In this document: in pieces, positions 43,985 to 56,063 of the stretch
Layout: every line of letters begins with the position of its first letter
How positions within the stretch are numbered: position 1 is the first letter of the stretch
Origin: Perilla frutescens
Taxonomy: Eukaryota; Streptophyta; Magnoliopsida; Lamiales; Lamiaceae
DNA length: 64,000 nt
Direction: 5' to 3'
NCBI GenBank assembly: GCA_026008535.1
Contig: BRKX01000011.1
Span: 48,282,183 to 48,346,182, forward strand
Program-made: the position numbers and the translations under genes
The notes under the pieces: generated by a model
What the model saw: the letters and a program-made list of their open reading frames with translations, nothing else
What the model was told of the DNA's origin: nothing
The model's database searches: none

Positions 43985-45389
43985 TGATAAACATGGCTTT
44001 TGCATGCATTTGAGTAGTTTGATAGATCATATTTGAAGATGAATACATGTGTTTGTTGAGGCTTTATACTAGTTTCTGTTTTCCATGTGCACGTTTATGT
44101 TTTGCCGTTTCTTGATGAAGTTTGAGCTGAAAAAGGGAATTATTCAAGATCGAGTTCAAGGAGTGATGATGCTAGAAAGATAGAGAATCAAGAGAGGGTC
44201 GCAATGCAACTTGAATCAGGTCAATCGGACGAGAAACGAGTGAGCATGGAGCGAAATGGTGGAGAGGTGCAGGTGACCATCGACCGAGCCGCAGCTCGGT
44301 GGCCACTTCACGATGGCTCGGCGGATTCAGCGGGAGGCATCTGCTGGGGGAGCCGCCGGTTAGCCGGTCATGACTTATGGGTCGGCGGTTTTGGCGGGTT
44401 TTGCCCCCGGACCTATTTTCGGCCCACGAACTCACCTTTGGGTCAAATTTTCGATACCTAGTATAAATAGGATTTTTTTGGATGAAAAACACACACTTTT
44501 CTCATTATTATAGGTTTTTATTCTTTTATTCCATTGGAGATACAACTGTGGATTTTGCAATTGAAGAATTCAAGTTTTATTCAACGAAACGACATTCCGG
44601 TTCTTTTAATCTTTTACAATTTTATTTTATACATATGATGATTGTAATTTCCGTTATTTCCATTGTGTTAATTATGAGTGAGTAGTTTATTTATTAATTC
44701 TAGGGTTTGCAATTTGTGTTGAAGCTATGTGTTTAATTTAATCTTGTTATTTTTCCGTCCGATTATTGTGTTCAAATGTTCTTATGCTTATATCTCATGC
44801 ATAGATTAGTGGCCATAATTTATGTATGTTAGCTAATTAATTTGAGACCTGACGGAGATGATTAATTAGTTGGATTAATTGAACAGTTTGATACACGTTC
44901 TACGGAATCTGTAGGAGAATTATCTGATGATTTAAGGAGTTAATAATTTACCTAGAGACGAAAGTGATAGGCATTTTATTAATCTACTGCTACCTTGAGA
45001 CCTGACGAAAATAGGTAGTTATATTTCTGATTCTTCACCTTTAATCGGATTAAATTGGGGATTATTAGGATTGGATTAATGCATAGCTTATACATGTAAT
45101 GTGCATTCCCTAGGATTAATATCTTGTTAATTGATTGAATTCGTTTAGTTTTTTTTTTATTGGAATTAATTGTGTCTTTTTTGTTCTATTTTTTTTTTAA
45201 TTGTCGTTGTTAAATTTCATGTCTAGATATAGGAAACTTGAAACTTGGTAACCTGGATAATAGAAAATTGTTAGCTTAGTACTCAGTTTAATCAAATATT
45301 CAGTCTATGTGGATACGATACTCGATTCACCAGTTATATTGCATTGTCTTGTGTTAGTTGCAGTTTAGTGCATTAAAATTAGTGCATCA
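43985..45389 (+). repeat. 5' LTR of the gypsy element
   Basis: About 1.4 kb, with a TATA-like box CTAGTATAAATAGG at about 44458-44471 that would serve the element's promoter. It is the full-length LTR; the 3' copy lacks the middle 0.8 kb. Confidence 0.85.
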
Positions 45390-45395
45390 ACTTTT

Positions 45396-45412
45396 TGGCG
45401 CCATTGCCGGGG
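45396..45412 (+). promoter_or_regulatory. Primer-binding site (tRNA-Asp type)
   Basis: TGGCGCCATTGCCGGGG stands just after the 5' LTR and pairs with the 3' end of plant tRNA-Asp except at one position. Confidence 0.75.
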
Positions 45413-45473
45413 ACTGAGTTTGATTTTTATACTAATATTATTACTGATAAAGATTCAAAATTGCAGGTAGTTT

Positions 45474-48400
45474 ATGAGAACAACGTTTACACAATCACAC
45501 GTAGACCCTGTTCCCAATTCCTCTGATCGAGCTCATAGACAGAGGAATAAGGAGCTTAGAAGAAAAGTAAAAGAAATGGCTGAGAATGCTGAGAACAATA
45601 ACATGGAAGCACTGGCTAGACGTCTACGAGAGATGGAATAGAGGCTTGCTCAATAGACGGAGCCCGAACCGGAAGTAGCACCTCTAAATCAGCTGTATCG
45701 GGCGCCGACTGACAGATACTTAGGCACCAGATGGGGTGGCGGCATCGCCACAAATAACTTTGAGCTCTGTCCAGCACTAATGAATATGGTGGCTGCAGAG
45801 CAGTTCAGTGGACGGGCTACGGAAAATTCCAATGCTCATCTGGACGCATTTTTGGATATTTGTGACACCATCAAGATGAATAGTGTCAGTGATGATATCA
45901 TTCGAATCGTCTTCTCACTGAGGGACCGAGCCAAGGAATGGTTCAAGAGCTTGGACAAGGCGTCCATCACTACTTGGAATCAGATGTGCCAAGCTTTCCT
46001 AGCCAAGTACTTTCCTCCATCAAAGGTGCAGAAGATCATTGCTGATATTACTCACTTCTCTCAAATGGGGGATGAGTCCATTTATGAAGCCTGGGAGAGA
46101 TACAGAGACCTTCTGCGGTCTTGCCCGCAGCATGGATTTAGCGCAGATCAACAAATCACTCACTTATACAGTGGTTTGACTAACAATATGAAAAGATTGG
46201 TAGACGCCTCAGCTGGAAGATGTCTGGTAAATAGGACTGCAGTTGAAGCACTACGGATCATAGATGAGATGGCAACTACTAGTTATCAGTGGCCGATGGA
46301 AAGAAGACAAACCAGGCCAGTAGCTGCCGTAGCCGAGTCTGGAGTAGAGGAACTAAGGTCTGAAATTAAATTATTGAGGAAACAAATGCTCAAGGAAAGG
46401 CGTACACCTATGGATGTGAATGCCGTGTAGCAGTAAGGATCTGAATCTTCTGCAGTCGAAGGTGTTAACTTTGTTAATCAGATGAACTACAACAGTCGGA
46501 ATTATAACAGAGGCCAGTAGGGATTTCAAAGCAACAATATGGCGTATCATCCGAACAATAGAAATCACCCAAATTTTTCCTATGCTAACCCCAACAATGC
46601 CTTGCAACCTCCGGGTTTCGTTTCTTCAGCTGCAGGTCCTGCTGAGCGGAAAAAGCCATCGCTAGAAGACATGGTGACTCAACTCATTGCTAATCAGAAC
46701 AGCTTCATCGGGGCCACAGATACAAAGATCACACAGATCGAAAGGACAGTAAGTGCGCTTTCTAAGCAGTTGAATATGCTAGAGGTTCAAGTGGGACAAA
46801 TGGCGAACAATTCATCTACTCAGCATAAGCCGGGTCAGTTTTCAAGTCAATCTATAATCAATCCTAAAGACCAATGCAATACTATTCAGCTGAGGAGTGG
46901 AACTGAGTATATAAATCATAAGCATCTACTGCAGGATGATGGAGATGATGATGTGATCGAGATAGTAGGTGAAGAAGCAGTTCCAGACTTCCAGCTACAG
47001 AGGTTCCACCTGCTCCTACACTGAAAGTGGCGCCTACCACCACTGCAGCCCAAACTGTGCCTACAAGTTCAACCGTTTTGTTTCCAACTAGGCTAGCCAA
47101 GGTGAAGACAGAGCAAAAAATGGAGAAATTTATGGAGATTTTCAAAAAGGTAAACATCAATATCTCTCTATTAGATGCTTTGTGAGATATGTCTGGCTAT
47201 GTTAAGTTCTTGAAGGGTGCTGTATCAAAGAAGAGAAAGTTGGGTAAATTTGAGACTGTGAATTTATTTGAGGAATGTAGTACAGTCTTGCAACGAAATT
47301 TGCCTCTGAAGTAAAAAGATCTGGGTAGTTTTACTATTGTCTGTGTGATTGGAGGTCGCACTTTTGGTAAAGTGTTGTGTGACTTGGGGGCTAGCATCAA
47401 TTTGATGCCATTGTGGATTTTCAAGAGGTTGGAGATTGGTGAAATTAAGCCAACGTCTATTGCACTGCAAATGGCGGATAGATCAGTTACTTATCCTCAA
47501 GGAGTTGTCGAAGATGTGTTGGTGAAGGTGGAAGATTTCATATTTCCTGCAGATTTTGTGGTCCTCGACATGTCGGAAGATAAGAATATTCCATTAATTC
47601 TTGGTAGACCGTTTCTAGCTACAGGCCGGGCTTTGATTGATGTGCAAGATGGCCAACTGACATTTCGAATGAATGATGAGACGATCACTTTCTCGTTGTA
47701 TGATGCTATGAAGAGGCCATATGAGAGTACTTTGATGAGTGGAAGATGATAGAGTTGGTGGAAGACAAGACCATTGGCATTGATGTCTCAGTTGCTTTGG
47801 ACGATCCATTGCAACACTGTATCCAAAACTCCATTTATTCTGCTGATTCTTTTGATTATATTAATTATGCATGTGATGAGATTTTGGAATATATTGCTAC
47901 TCTAGATTCTATGCAGGGACTACCATAAGAGCCGGTGCAATATTTGGATCTCAATGATCCAAAGTAAGATCGAGCTGAAAATTTAGAGGCTTCTGCAGCC
48001 AAATCGGCACCTCCACCACCGGTTTTGGAGATGAAACCACTCCCAGATCATTTGAGGTATGCTTTTCTTGGTGAAAATGATACTTATCCTGTGATTGTAT
48101 CTGTTTTCCTATCTGATTCGGAGTTGGATAAATTATTGAGAGTGCTGAGGAAATACAAGTCTACTATAGGTTGGCCAATTTCTGACATAAAGGGGATTAG
48201 CCCATCTATTTGTATGCATCGTATTCTACTTGAGCAGGATTACAAGCCAAAAGTGCAAGCACAATGGAGATTGAATCCGGTGATGCAAGAGGTGGTGAGA
48301 AAAGAAGTTTTGAAACTTCTAGATGCCGGGATGATCTATGCCATATCTGACAGTGAATGGGTGAGCCCGACTCAATATGTTGCAAAGAAAGGTGGCATGA

Positions 48401-49230
48401 TAGTGGTAAAGGATGAGAGGAATGAGATGATCGCGACTCGGACTGTCACGGGATGGCGAGTGTGCATTGATTACCTCGCTCTCAACGCGGCTACATGTAA
48501 GGATCACTTTCCTCTTCCTTTTATAAACCAAATATTGGATAGACTTGCAGGGTATGAGTATTATTACCTTTTCGATGGTTATTCGGGTTACAATTAGATT
48601 ATGATTGCCCCGGAGGACCAACACAAGTTGGCATTTACTTATCCGTATGGTATTTTTGCATACCAACGTATGCCATTTGGTTTATACAATGCTCCAGCCA
48701 CTTTTCAGAGGTGTATGATGGCGATTTTCCATGGATTTATTGAAAACATCATGGAGGTATTTATGGACAACTTTTGTGTCTTTGGTTCCTCTTTTGATAA
48801 TTGTTTGGAAAATTTATCTCAAGTTTTGCATCGTTGTGAGGAGATGAATTTGGTGTTGAATTGGGAGAAGTGTCATTTTATAGTACAAGGAAATGTGGTA
48901 CTTGGCCACAAGTCTCTGCTGCCGGCTTGGAGGTTGATCGAGCCAAGGTTGTAGCTATTGAGAAGCTACCTCCTCCTACTTCTGTCAAAGTAGTTCGTAG
49001 CTTCCTTGGCCATGCTGGATTTTACCGGAGATTTATCAAGAATTTTTCCAAAATCTCCAAGCCTTTGTGTTCTCTGTTGGAGAAAGATGTGAAGTTTGAC
49101 TTTGATGATGAGGGCATGGAAGCATTCGAGAAACTGAAGTTGGCTCTGGTAAGTGCTCCTATTTTAATATAACCTATTTGGACTGAGCCTTTTGTTTTGA
49201 TGTGTGATGGCATGCATATTAATTAAATGA
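45474..49230 (+). pseudogene. Gag-protease-RT remnant of the gypsy element
   Basis: Gag starts at ATG 45474. Its frame is broken by TAG at 45639, 45654, 46428 and 46518 and TAA at 46434, and is lost near 47000. It includes the capsid-like AHLDAFLDICDTIK, DRAKEWF and FLAKYFPP. Protease (47345-47749) has the active-site LCDLGASINLMP. Reverse transcriptase (48025-48950, stop at 48596) keeps WRVCIDY and QRMPFGLYNAPATFQRCM, but its catalytic motif reads FMDN instead of FMDD. The RT thumb and connection region (GFYRRFIKNFSKISKPL) follows in another frame. Coding ends near 49225. Several stops and frameshifts exclude function. Confidence 0.88.
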
Positions 49231-49890
49231 GAAAAGCAAATTAGATCTCACAGTTTAGCTAGGCCAGGGCTTCGTTAGTTGTCACCGGAATAAGAAGAAC
49301 TTAGCTTGAACGCATATTAGAATTGAATCACAAAAACTTTGAATAATCGAACATCATGAGATAATGAAGAAGATGAAAATAAAATATGCTCCAAACTGTT
49401 TCTCCCGTTCTTGTTCTTGCGTGAATATCGAATAAAAAAAATATAAAATAGAGATAAGTCCTAATCTATAAATAAGATCCTTAATTAAAATAGTACCAAC
49501 ATGGAAATTAAAATTCCAATCTATCCCAACTAGGTAATTAGCAAAAGATGGACTCCTAAAGGCGGTGGATTCTTTGCACAGCCACATCCTTCAATAAAAT
49601 CCCGCGCATAAGCCCAAAATGCACGCCCAAGGTCCAGTCTTCAGTTTCTCAGCCCTTTCCTTCCTGCAGTATGCCCATATGGCATGGCTTTTACTTGCTT
49701 CCAGCTTCATCTTGTCTTTCCTCGGCTGTACTCCTACCTAAAAACATGCTCATTTCTCCAAACTTGGGTTAATTCTCTGCAAAAACTCACAAGCCACAAT
49801 ATGCTTATAAAAAGACATAATTACAAGGCAATTAACCTAAGGAATTTACACCAACTAGCCCAAAATAAGTAGGTAAAAATAGCCCGATCA
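49227..49890. other. Foreign segment in place of RNase H/integrase
   Basis: About 660 bp between the last recognisable pol codons and the sequence leading to the 3' LTR. It has no pol similarity in any frame. Words such as CTAGGCCAGGGCTTCGTTAG suggest a fragment of another retrotransposon LTR, perhaps reversed, but I cannot name it. Confidence 0.4.
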
Positions 49891-50105
49891 ATACACATGC
49901 CGGTGAGGTTCATGATTTTGTTCATGGATATTAATTGTGCAGAAATTTGGATGAGTTAATGGAAGTTGAATTTGTGCAATTGAAAATTGTTTTAAGCTTG
50001 TTCGTGAAGCATTTGTGATCGAGTTTACTTTTCTTCCCCATGTTTTTTTTTTCTTAGTATTCTCCTCATTGTTCGAGGATGAACAATTGTTCAGGTTTGG
50101 GGGAT

Positions 50106-50718
50106 TGATAAACATGGCTTTTGCATGCATTTGAGTAGTTTTATAGATCATTGAATGCATGTGTTTGTTGAGGTTTTATACTAGTTTCAATTTTCCGTGT
50201 GCACGTTTATGTTTTGCCGTTTCTTATTGAAGTTTGAGCTGAAAAAGGGAATTATTCGAGATCCAGTGCAATGAGTGATGATGCTAGAAATATAGAGAAT
50301 TAAGAGAGGGTCGCAATGCAACTTGAATCGGGTCAATCGGACAAGAAACGAGCGAGAACGGAGCGAAACAGTGGAGAGGTGCAGGTGACCACCGACTGAG
50401 CCGCAGCTCGGCGGCCACTTCACGATGGCTCAGCGGATTCAGCTAGAGACATCCGCCTGGGGAGCCACCGGCTAGTTTATTTTTTTATTGGAATTAATTG
50501 TGTCTTTTTGGTCCTATTTATTTTCTTTAATTGTCGTTGTTAAATTTCTTGTCTAGATTTAGGAAACTTGAAACTTTGTAACCTGGATAATAGAAAATTG
50601 TTAGCTTAGTACTCAGTTTAATCAAATATTCAGTCTCTGTGGATACGATACTCGATTCACCAATTATATTGTATTGTCCTGTGTTAGTTGCAGTTTAGTG
50701 CATTAAAATTAGTGCATC
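50106..50718 (+). repeat. 3' LTR of the gypsy element, internally deleted
   Basis: Matches the 5' LTR at both ends but lacks about 0.8 kb (the equivalent of roughly 44360 to 45145), including the TATA-like box. The junction is near 50476 (CCGGCTAG|TTTATTT). Confidence 0.85.
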
Positions 50719-51500
50719 GTTATTTAAATTCTAAAAAAAATATAATATTCAGTAAGTTCAACATAAAAGTTTAGAAAATATATATAATAAAAAAATGCAT
50801 GAGTTATGAATTGAAAATGAACAATTTAAAAGTATACATAATAAATAGCAACCTTATATTCTTCCCCAATATTAAGAACTAAAAGTTAAATAAAATAAAA
50901 TATTAATAAGAACTAGAATAGACTTAAATTATGATAATAACAGTTTGATGTTTAGATATTGAAGTTGAACATGACTAATAAAAGATAATAAACTAACATT
51001 ATTACAATTATGACTTGTGAGTAAAGTAAGTTATATGAGAAATAATAGAAAAATACGAAATAAGAATATAAAAAATATTTTAGATTTCATTAAATTCTAA
51101 AAAAAAAAAAATATTCAGTAAAGTATGAGTAAAATATGTTATATAAGAAATGAAAGAAAAATACTATATAAGAAGAGAAAAAAAATGTTAGATTTCATTA
51201 AATTCCTAAAAATTATAATATTTAGGAGGTTTAACATAAAAGCTTAGCAAATATATATAATCCAATTTAATATAAGTTATGAATTGATAATGAATAATTT
51301 AAAAATATGCATGATAAATATTAACGTGTATTTAAAAATATGGATTTATAGTTAGTAGCAAATATATATAATCCAATTTAAAAATTTAAATTTAGCAAAT
51401 ATTATATATTATGAGTAAAGTAATTAATAAATGAAATAAAAGAAAAGTTAATAAAATGAAAAGAAGAAATACTTAATCAAATAATTATATTTGAGTTCAT
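50719..51500 (+). repeat. AT-rich ~365-bp tandem units, right part of the array
   Basis: A full unit (about 50719-51087) repeats the words of the left units. It is followed by shorter, diverged copies that start again with TTCATTAAATTC(C)TAAAA at about 51087 and 51196. Confidence 0.7.
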
Positions 51501-51720
51501 TTGAGTTTAAAATATTGTAGCATGTAGATAAAATTTGGATTTATAGTCATTAGTTATAACTCCAATAGTCCAATATTTAAACGGATTAAATTGATTCAAT
51601 ATATCAAGACAAAACAATATCTCATTATAGTAAAATTAACAAACTAAAATCAAAATCAAAATCGCAACCTGCAGACCCCCAAAAATAAAAAATCAAAATC
51701 GCCCAAAATTACAATCTCAA
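51501..51720. other. AT-rich spacer before the hAT pseudogene
   Basis: No feature recognised. It may contain the hAT promoter. Confidence 0.3.
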
Positions 51721-53175
51721 ACAAAATCCTTTTCTTCTGGCGCTGCTTCTGCCCGCCATCCACTGCTCCTCAAGACCTCAACCGCACTACGTCCGATGTG
51801 CATAGCAGCAGCAGTTCCGATCGGAGGCTTCAACAATTACAGCACCTTCAAACAGACTCGAACTCCGATTGCTTTAAACATAGATTATTCGACAATGTAA
51901 GTTTCAACATAAATATTTGATACATGTCTCTGAAATTCCTTCATCATTCCTTGGTGGACGCAGATTAGTAAGCGACTGAGAAATCAACCCCTCATTGTCT
52001 TGCTCTATATTTAAGCTCTCTTTTCAAGTTTCAGATTTTTTTTTACTGCCAAATTTTGTTGCTTTGGTTACTAAATGATATACGATAATATTAGATATCT
52101 GCACAATTGAGTAAGACTATAAACTATTTTATGATATCTTTGTAGAAAGAGAGAAAAATGAAAGGTTGTAAGAATAACATCGTTGCAACTTGCAAGTTGG
52201 TACAAATACTATAACGTAAATTGGCATTTGTCTAAGTGCACCGAATGAGTGCTTCCAGATTCATCTATTGACAGAAGTTACTCTAGAAGTCAATTAAGGA
52301 GGTTTGGACTCGGGTATTTCGATTCTAGTTATGAATATTAATGCAACATAGTTGGAACATATGGTTCAGTATTTTGCAATTTGGTTGTTTCCTTTTCTGG
52401 ATTTTTCTTTTTGCCTTTGCTTAGCGGTCATGCTTGTGTTAATTATTTTGTACGCAGCTCTTCTATATTTACTTACTATTTATTATGTTTTGTCTAATGA
52501 AAGTCAGTTTATACATTGAAAGTCAGTTTGTTACTTTGTATATTAAAGTCAGTTTGGTGATTTTTTTTTCCCACAAGGTAGAATTTGAAGCTTCTCATTC
52601 GTTATCAAATCCATCAAAAACATAAGATGTGGTGATGGAAAATGATAAACAAGATGAAATCCTTGATGATGGTGCTAGTCGAAAATGGCCAAGAGGGGGT
52701 TCAACATAAAAGCCTCATGTAGCTCCTAAAAAAACAAGTCCATTTTGGGAACATTGTGAAAAAAAGGAGTAGGAAGACGAATGATGAGAGCATACAACAA
52801 ATAGGGATATGCAACTATTGCAAAGTTGAGATCCCAATATCTGCTGGCAGTACTAGTGTATTAAAAAAACCATTTAGTGAGGAGGTGCAAATTAAGTTCA
52901 TTATTTGAAGGGAGTGAGAATGAGAAAGATCAAACTATATTGAGCATGGAGACTATGGGGCAAGGAAATGGGAGTCAATTAAGTTATGTGGTTCCTCACT
53001 CTTTCAATCAGAAGCGGTGTGAGCTGGAAACCACAGAATATGTGATTATTAACGAGGTTTCATTTCAAGCAGTTGAAGGAAAGGGTTCTCATGCTTTGGT
53101 GCATGATTTACAATCATGATTTAAGATTCTCGATCGAAAGAAGATTGCAGGTATGGTTTATGATTTGTTTCAAGT

Positions 53176-53296
53176 TGTAACACCCAGGAAAAAAAAAATA
53201 GATAGGAATTTAAAATATGGTAAATTATAAGGATTTAAAATAAGAATTTATTTTTTTTCTTATTTATTTATTTCCTATCTATGCCTGAGTTAAGAA

Positions 53297-53328
<32 letters not shown>

Positions 53329-53411
53329 CTATATAGTGCTAAGGAGAATTTATTTTCGAAAATTTAATGTTCATGATTAGGAAAAAAAAAGTATCATATG
53401 CAATATTAGAA

Positions 53412-53509
<98 letters not shown>

Positions 53510-55395
53510 GAACAAGTTAAAGCAATCCCAAAGATTTTCGGTCATAAAGAAAAATCATAAAAATGGGCCCAACCAAGGTTTAAGCTTAGATTTATCTTAG
53601 AATTTGCCATGGTGTCATGCCTACCATTTATTAAACTAACTAGCTAATACACCTGTCAATCTCTTAGCTAGTTTTTGCAAGACTATTATTTGTGTTGGTA
53701 TGGAGGATTATATATAAATAAATAAGTGATGAGGTGACCTTGAGGAAGAAAGCATTTTATCAAATTAGAATATTAGAGAAGAGGGGATAGGAAATTCGAC
53801 AGAAGCACTTAAGGTAAGATTTTATACTAATTAAAAATAAACGAATTGTATATTTGTTCAATATTCACAACTTAATTCTTAAAATATGAAAATTTAAGAA
53901 ATCAACTTTGATTCATAGTGATAGACGTGTATTTAGGTTTAGTTTGACTTTAGGAAAAATTCACGATAAAGAGATAAATCTTCTTGGTTTAAATTGTTAT
54001 GTATAATCATGATATTAATTATAATGTTATTTAATTAACAAATATTCATCATATAATCATTGCAGAACATGTTTTAATGCATTTCCTTTATTAATTAAGT
54101 AGATGCTTAGGTTATTGTGAGTTAGCAAACAAGTCATCATTCATTCATTAATTAAGCTAATGATTGTCTGCTATATATTAGAAATCCATTAGAAATTTAA
54201 GGACGAATTCAAGTTTTATAGCTAAATGAGAGTTGTTATTAAATTGTGTGGTTGTGTGTGTATTATATATATACATACAATATGTATGTGCATGGAATAT
54301 TAGATTTTATATTTATAGATCTAGTTTAAAAGTTATAAAATAGGGATGTTATCGTGGAATATAATTATTATAAGCTTTTGTGTGTATCTATGTAGGACAA
54401 CTTAATTAATGGAATAAAGGCATGTTGCTAAGTCAGCATGTCCATACATTAATAAGATCAAGAACTACTGTTTGATGATTGTTAGCAGATAAGTTTTTCT
54501 TTCCTTAAAAGAAATCTAATGCTTGTTAGACATCTATAATACAGATGATTGAGTTTACGTCTGAGAACAAAGAATTAATATATACATACACTGTAGGTTC
54601 AGGAGACAAAGTCGGGGTTTAAAGAATACAACTTTTGTGTTGCATCAAGGGTGCTCGTTTGTAAGGTGGGTAGCATATCAACACTTCCTTCTGTGTTTAT
54701 TGTTGTCTCTGTTAAATTATATTATGTGGTTGATTTATGAACTTAAGTGCTTGATGTGTAAGTAAATTGCATGTACTTACCTACAGTTTACGGCTAATAT
54801 CCGAGGCCGAAAGGGCTAAGATATGAACCGTTCCGATGGTGTGGTTTATACCACTGTGGTTTAATACCACCCTATTGTTATGTGGCCACATCCTACGCAG
54901 ACCTACGTGTTCTATGTTTCAAGTACATACAAGATGTTATGTTCCCTGTATTATATGGTTTAACTTGGATAATGTATGTTCCTACTGAGTGTTCACACAC
55001 TCACCCCGTGTTAATATTATCACTGCAGATAAAAGAGGGTGGGAAAGGCCGGTGACGTGGTAGCTGTTGGCCATAATATTCCTTTTGCTGTATATATTAG
55101 CTGGTACTATTTTGAACTTAATGACTGTCCATTTTTATAAAGTATTCCGTTTGTAAAACTTTGACATGTTTGTAAATATTCGATTTCAAGTTGTTATATG
55201 AACAGGAAATTGGATTTTGAAAGTACATCTATGAATGCTTAATAGTATTGTTAACATTTTATTGATTATTTAGTTGGGTTATTATGGAAAATATAAGAAA
55301 AAAAAAACATTTTAAGTGCATAGTTAATTTTGTTATTTATTTTAGGATATTATTTAATAGCACTCAATTCTCGTATTGAGATTCGAGGTGTTACA
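53176..55395. mobile_element. Solo LTR, 2.2 kb, inside the hAT pseudogene
   Basis: Ends TGTAACACCC...GGTGTTACA, with a perfect 5-bp duplication CAAGT at 53171-53175 and 55396-55400. There is no internal retrotransposon region. The hAT reading frame is continuous when the LTR and one CAAGT are ignored, so the insertion is clean. It contains (AT)n (53300-53328) and (TAA)n (53406-53507) microsatellites. The ends match a common Ty3/gypsy LTR type. Confidence 0.93.
53406..53507 (+). repeat. (TAA)n microsatellite
   Basis: About 33 uninterrupted AAT/TAA triplets; the polyleucine frame on the other strand is an artefact of it. Confidence 0.95.
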
Positions 55396-56063
55396 CAAGT
55401 TGAGAAAAGTAAGATAAAAAGTGTGATGAGTAGTCAAAGAGTTAGCATCACAACTGATACTTAGACATCCATTTAAAACATCAATTATATGGTTGTGACT
55501 GCTTCACAAAAATCACTATTCATGTTGGGGAAGATATATGTAAGATATTTGAGATTGGGGATAGAAAAAGTGTTTTCCATAGTAATTGATAATGCCTTTT
55601 CTATTGATTATTTGAAAAAAAGAATGAAAGATGAAAAAACATTATTGCTTGATGGGAAAAACTTGCATTTGAGATGTGCATGTCACATACTTAACTGAAT
55701 TGTTAAGGATGGTTTGAAAGTACTAGATCTTGCAATTAAATCTATCAGAAATGCAGTTATGTTTCTTTACTCTTCCCCTTCTAGATTGAACAAATTTAGA
55801 GATCTTGCTATACTAGCCAAGTTTCCTAGTACTTCTACAGTGCATATGGATGTCAAAACAAGATATAATTCAACTTATAAAATGATTGATGTTGCATAGA
55901 AGTATAAAAAGGTGTTTGATAGAATAAGTGAAGAATGATTGCCTTTTATGAGATATTTTCATGAAAAAGATGACAAAGGTAGAGAAAGGATGGCCCACAA
56001 ACTGTAGATAATTGGAAGAATGCAAAGGCATTTGTTCATTTTCTGAAAAAGTTTTATGATGTC

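Larger units (their letters stand above)
43985..50718 (+). mobile_element. Decayed Ty3/gypsy (Athila/Tat-type) LTR retrotransposon
   Basis: Two LTRs (43985-45389 and 50106-50718) share TGATAAACATGGCTTTTGCA at the start and ...AGTGCATC at the end. A primer-binding site TGGCGCCATTGCCGGGG lies at 45396-45412, complementary to the 3' end of tRNA-Asp with one mismatch, as in Athila. A purine-rich tract (TTTGGGGGA, about 50096-50104) precedes the 3' LTR. Gag, protease and reverse transcriptase remnants are present in that order; RNase H is cut short and integrase is absent. It sits inside a unit of the AT-rich tandem array. The flanking five bases (GTTCA left, GTTAT right) are only a weak target duplication. 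Confidence 0.9.
51720..56063 (+). pseudogene. hAT transposase pseudogene split by a solo LTR
   Basis: A likely leader exon ends at about 51896 (GACAAT|GTAAGT). The coding part starts near ATG 52635. Remnants: a BED-type zinc-finger half (IGICNYCKVEIPISAGST, about 52801-52853); the conserved block ending FKILDRKKIAGMVYDLFQV, which runs into the solo LTR at 53176; then, from 55396, EKSKIKSVMSSQRVSITTDT, NYMVVTA, LRCACHILN and VKTRYNSTYK (to about 55880). Stops replace expected residues, for example TAG at the Trp of DTWTS. The C-terminal dimerisation domain is missing because a reversed gypsy LTR begins at 56064. This is the zinc-finger BED / RICESLEEPER-type hAT lineage. Confidence 0.82.

Noticed and set aside
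53339..53545. Polyleucine reading frame
   Set aside because: Antisense of the (TAA)n microsatellite.
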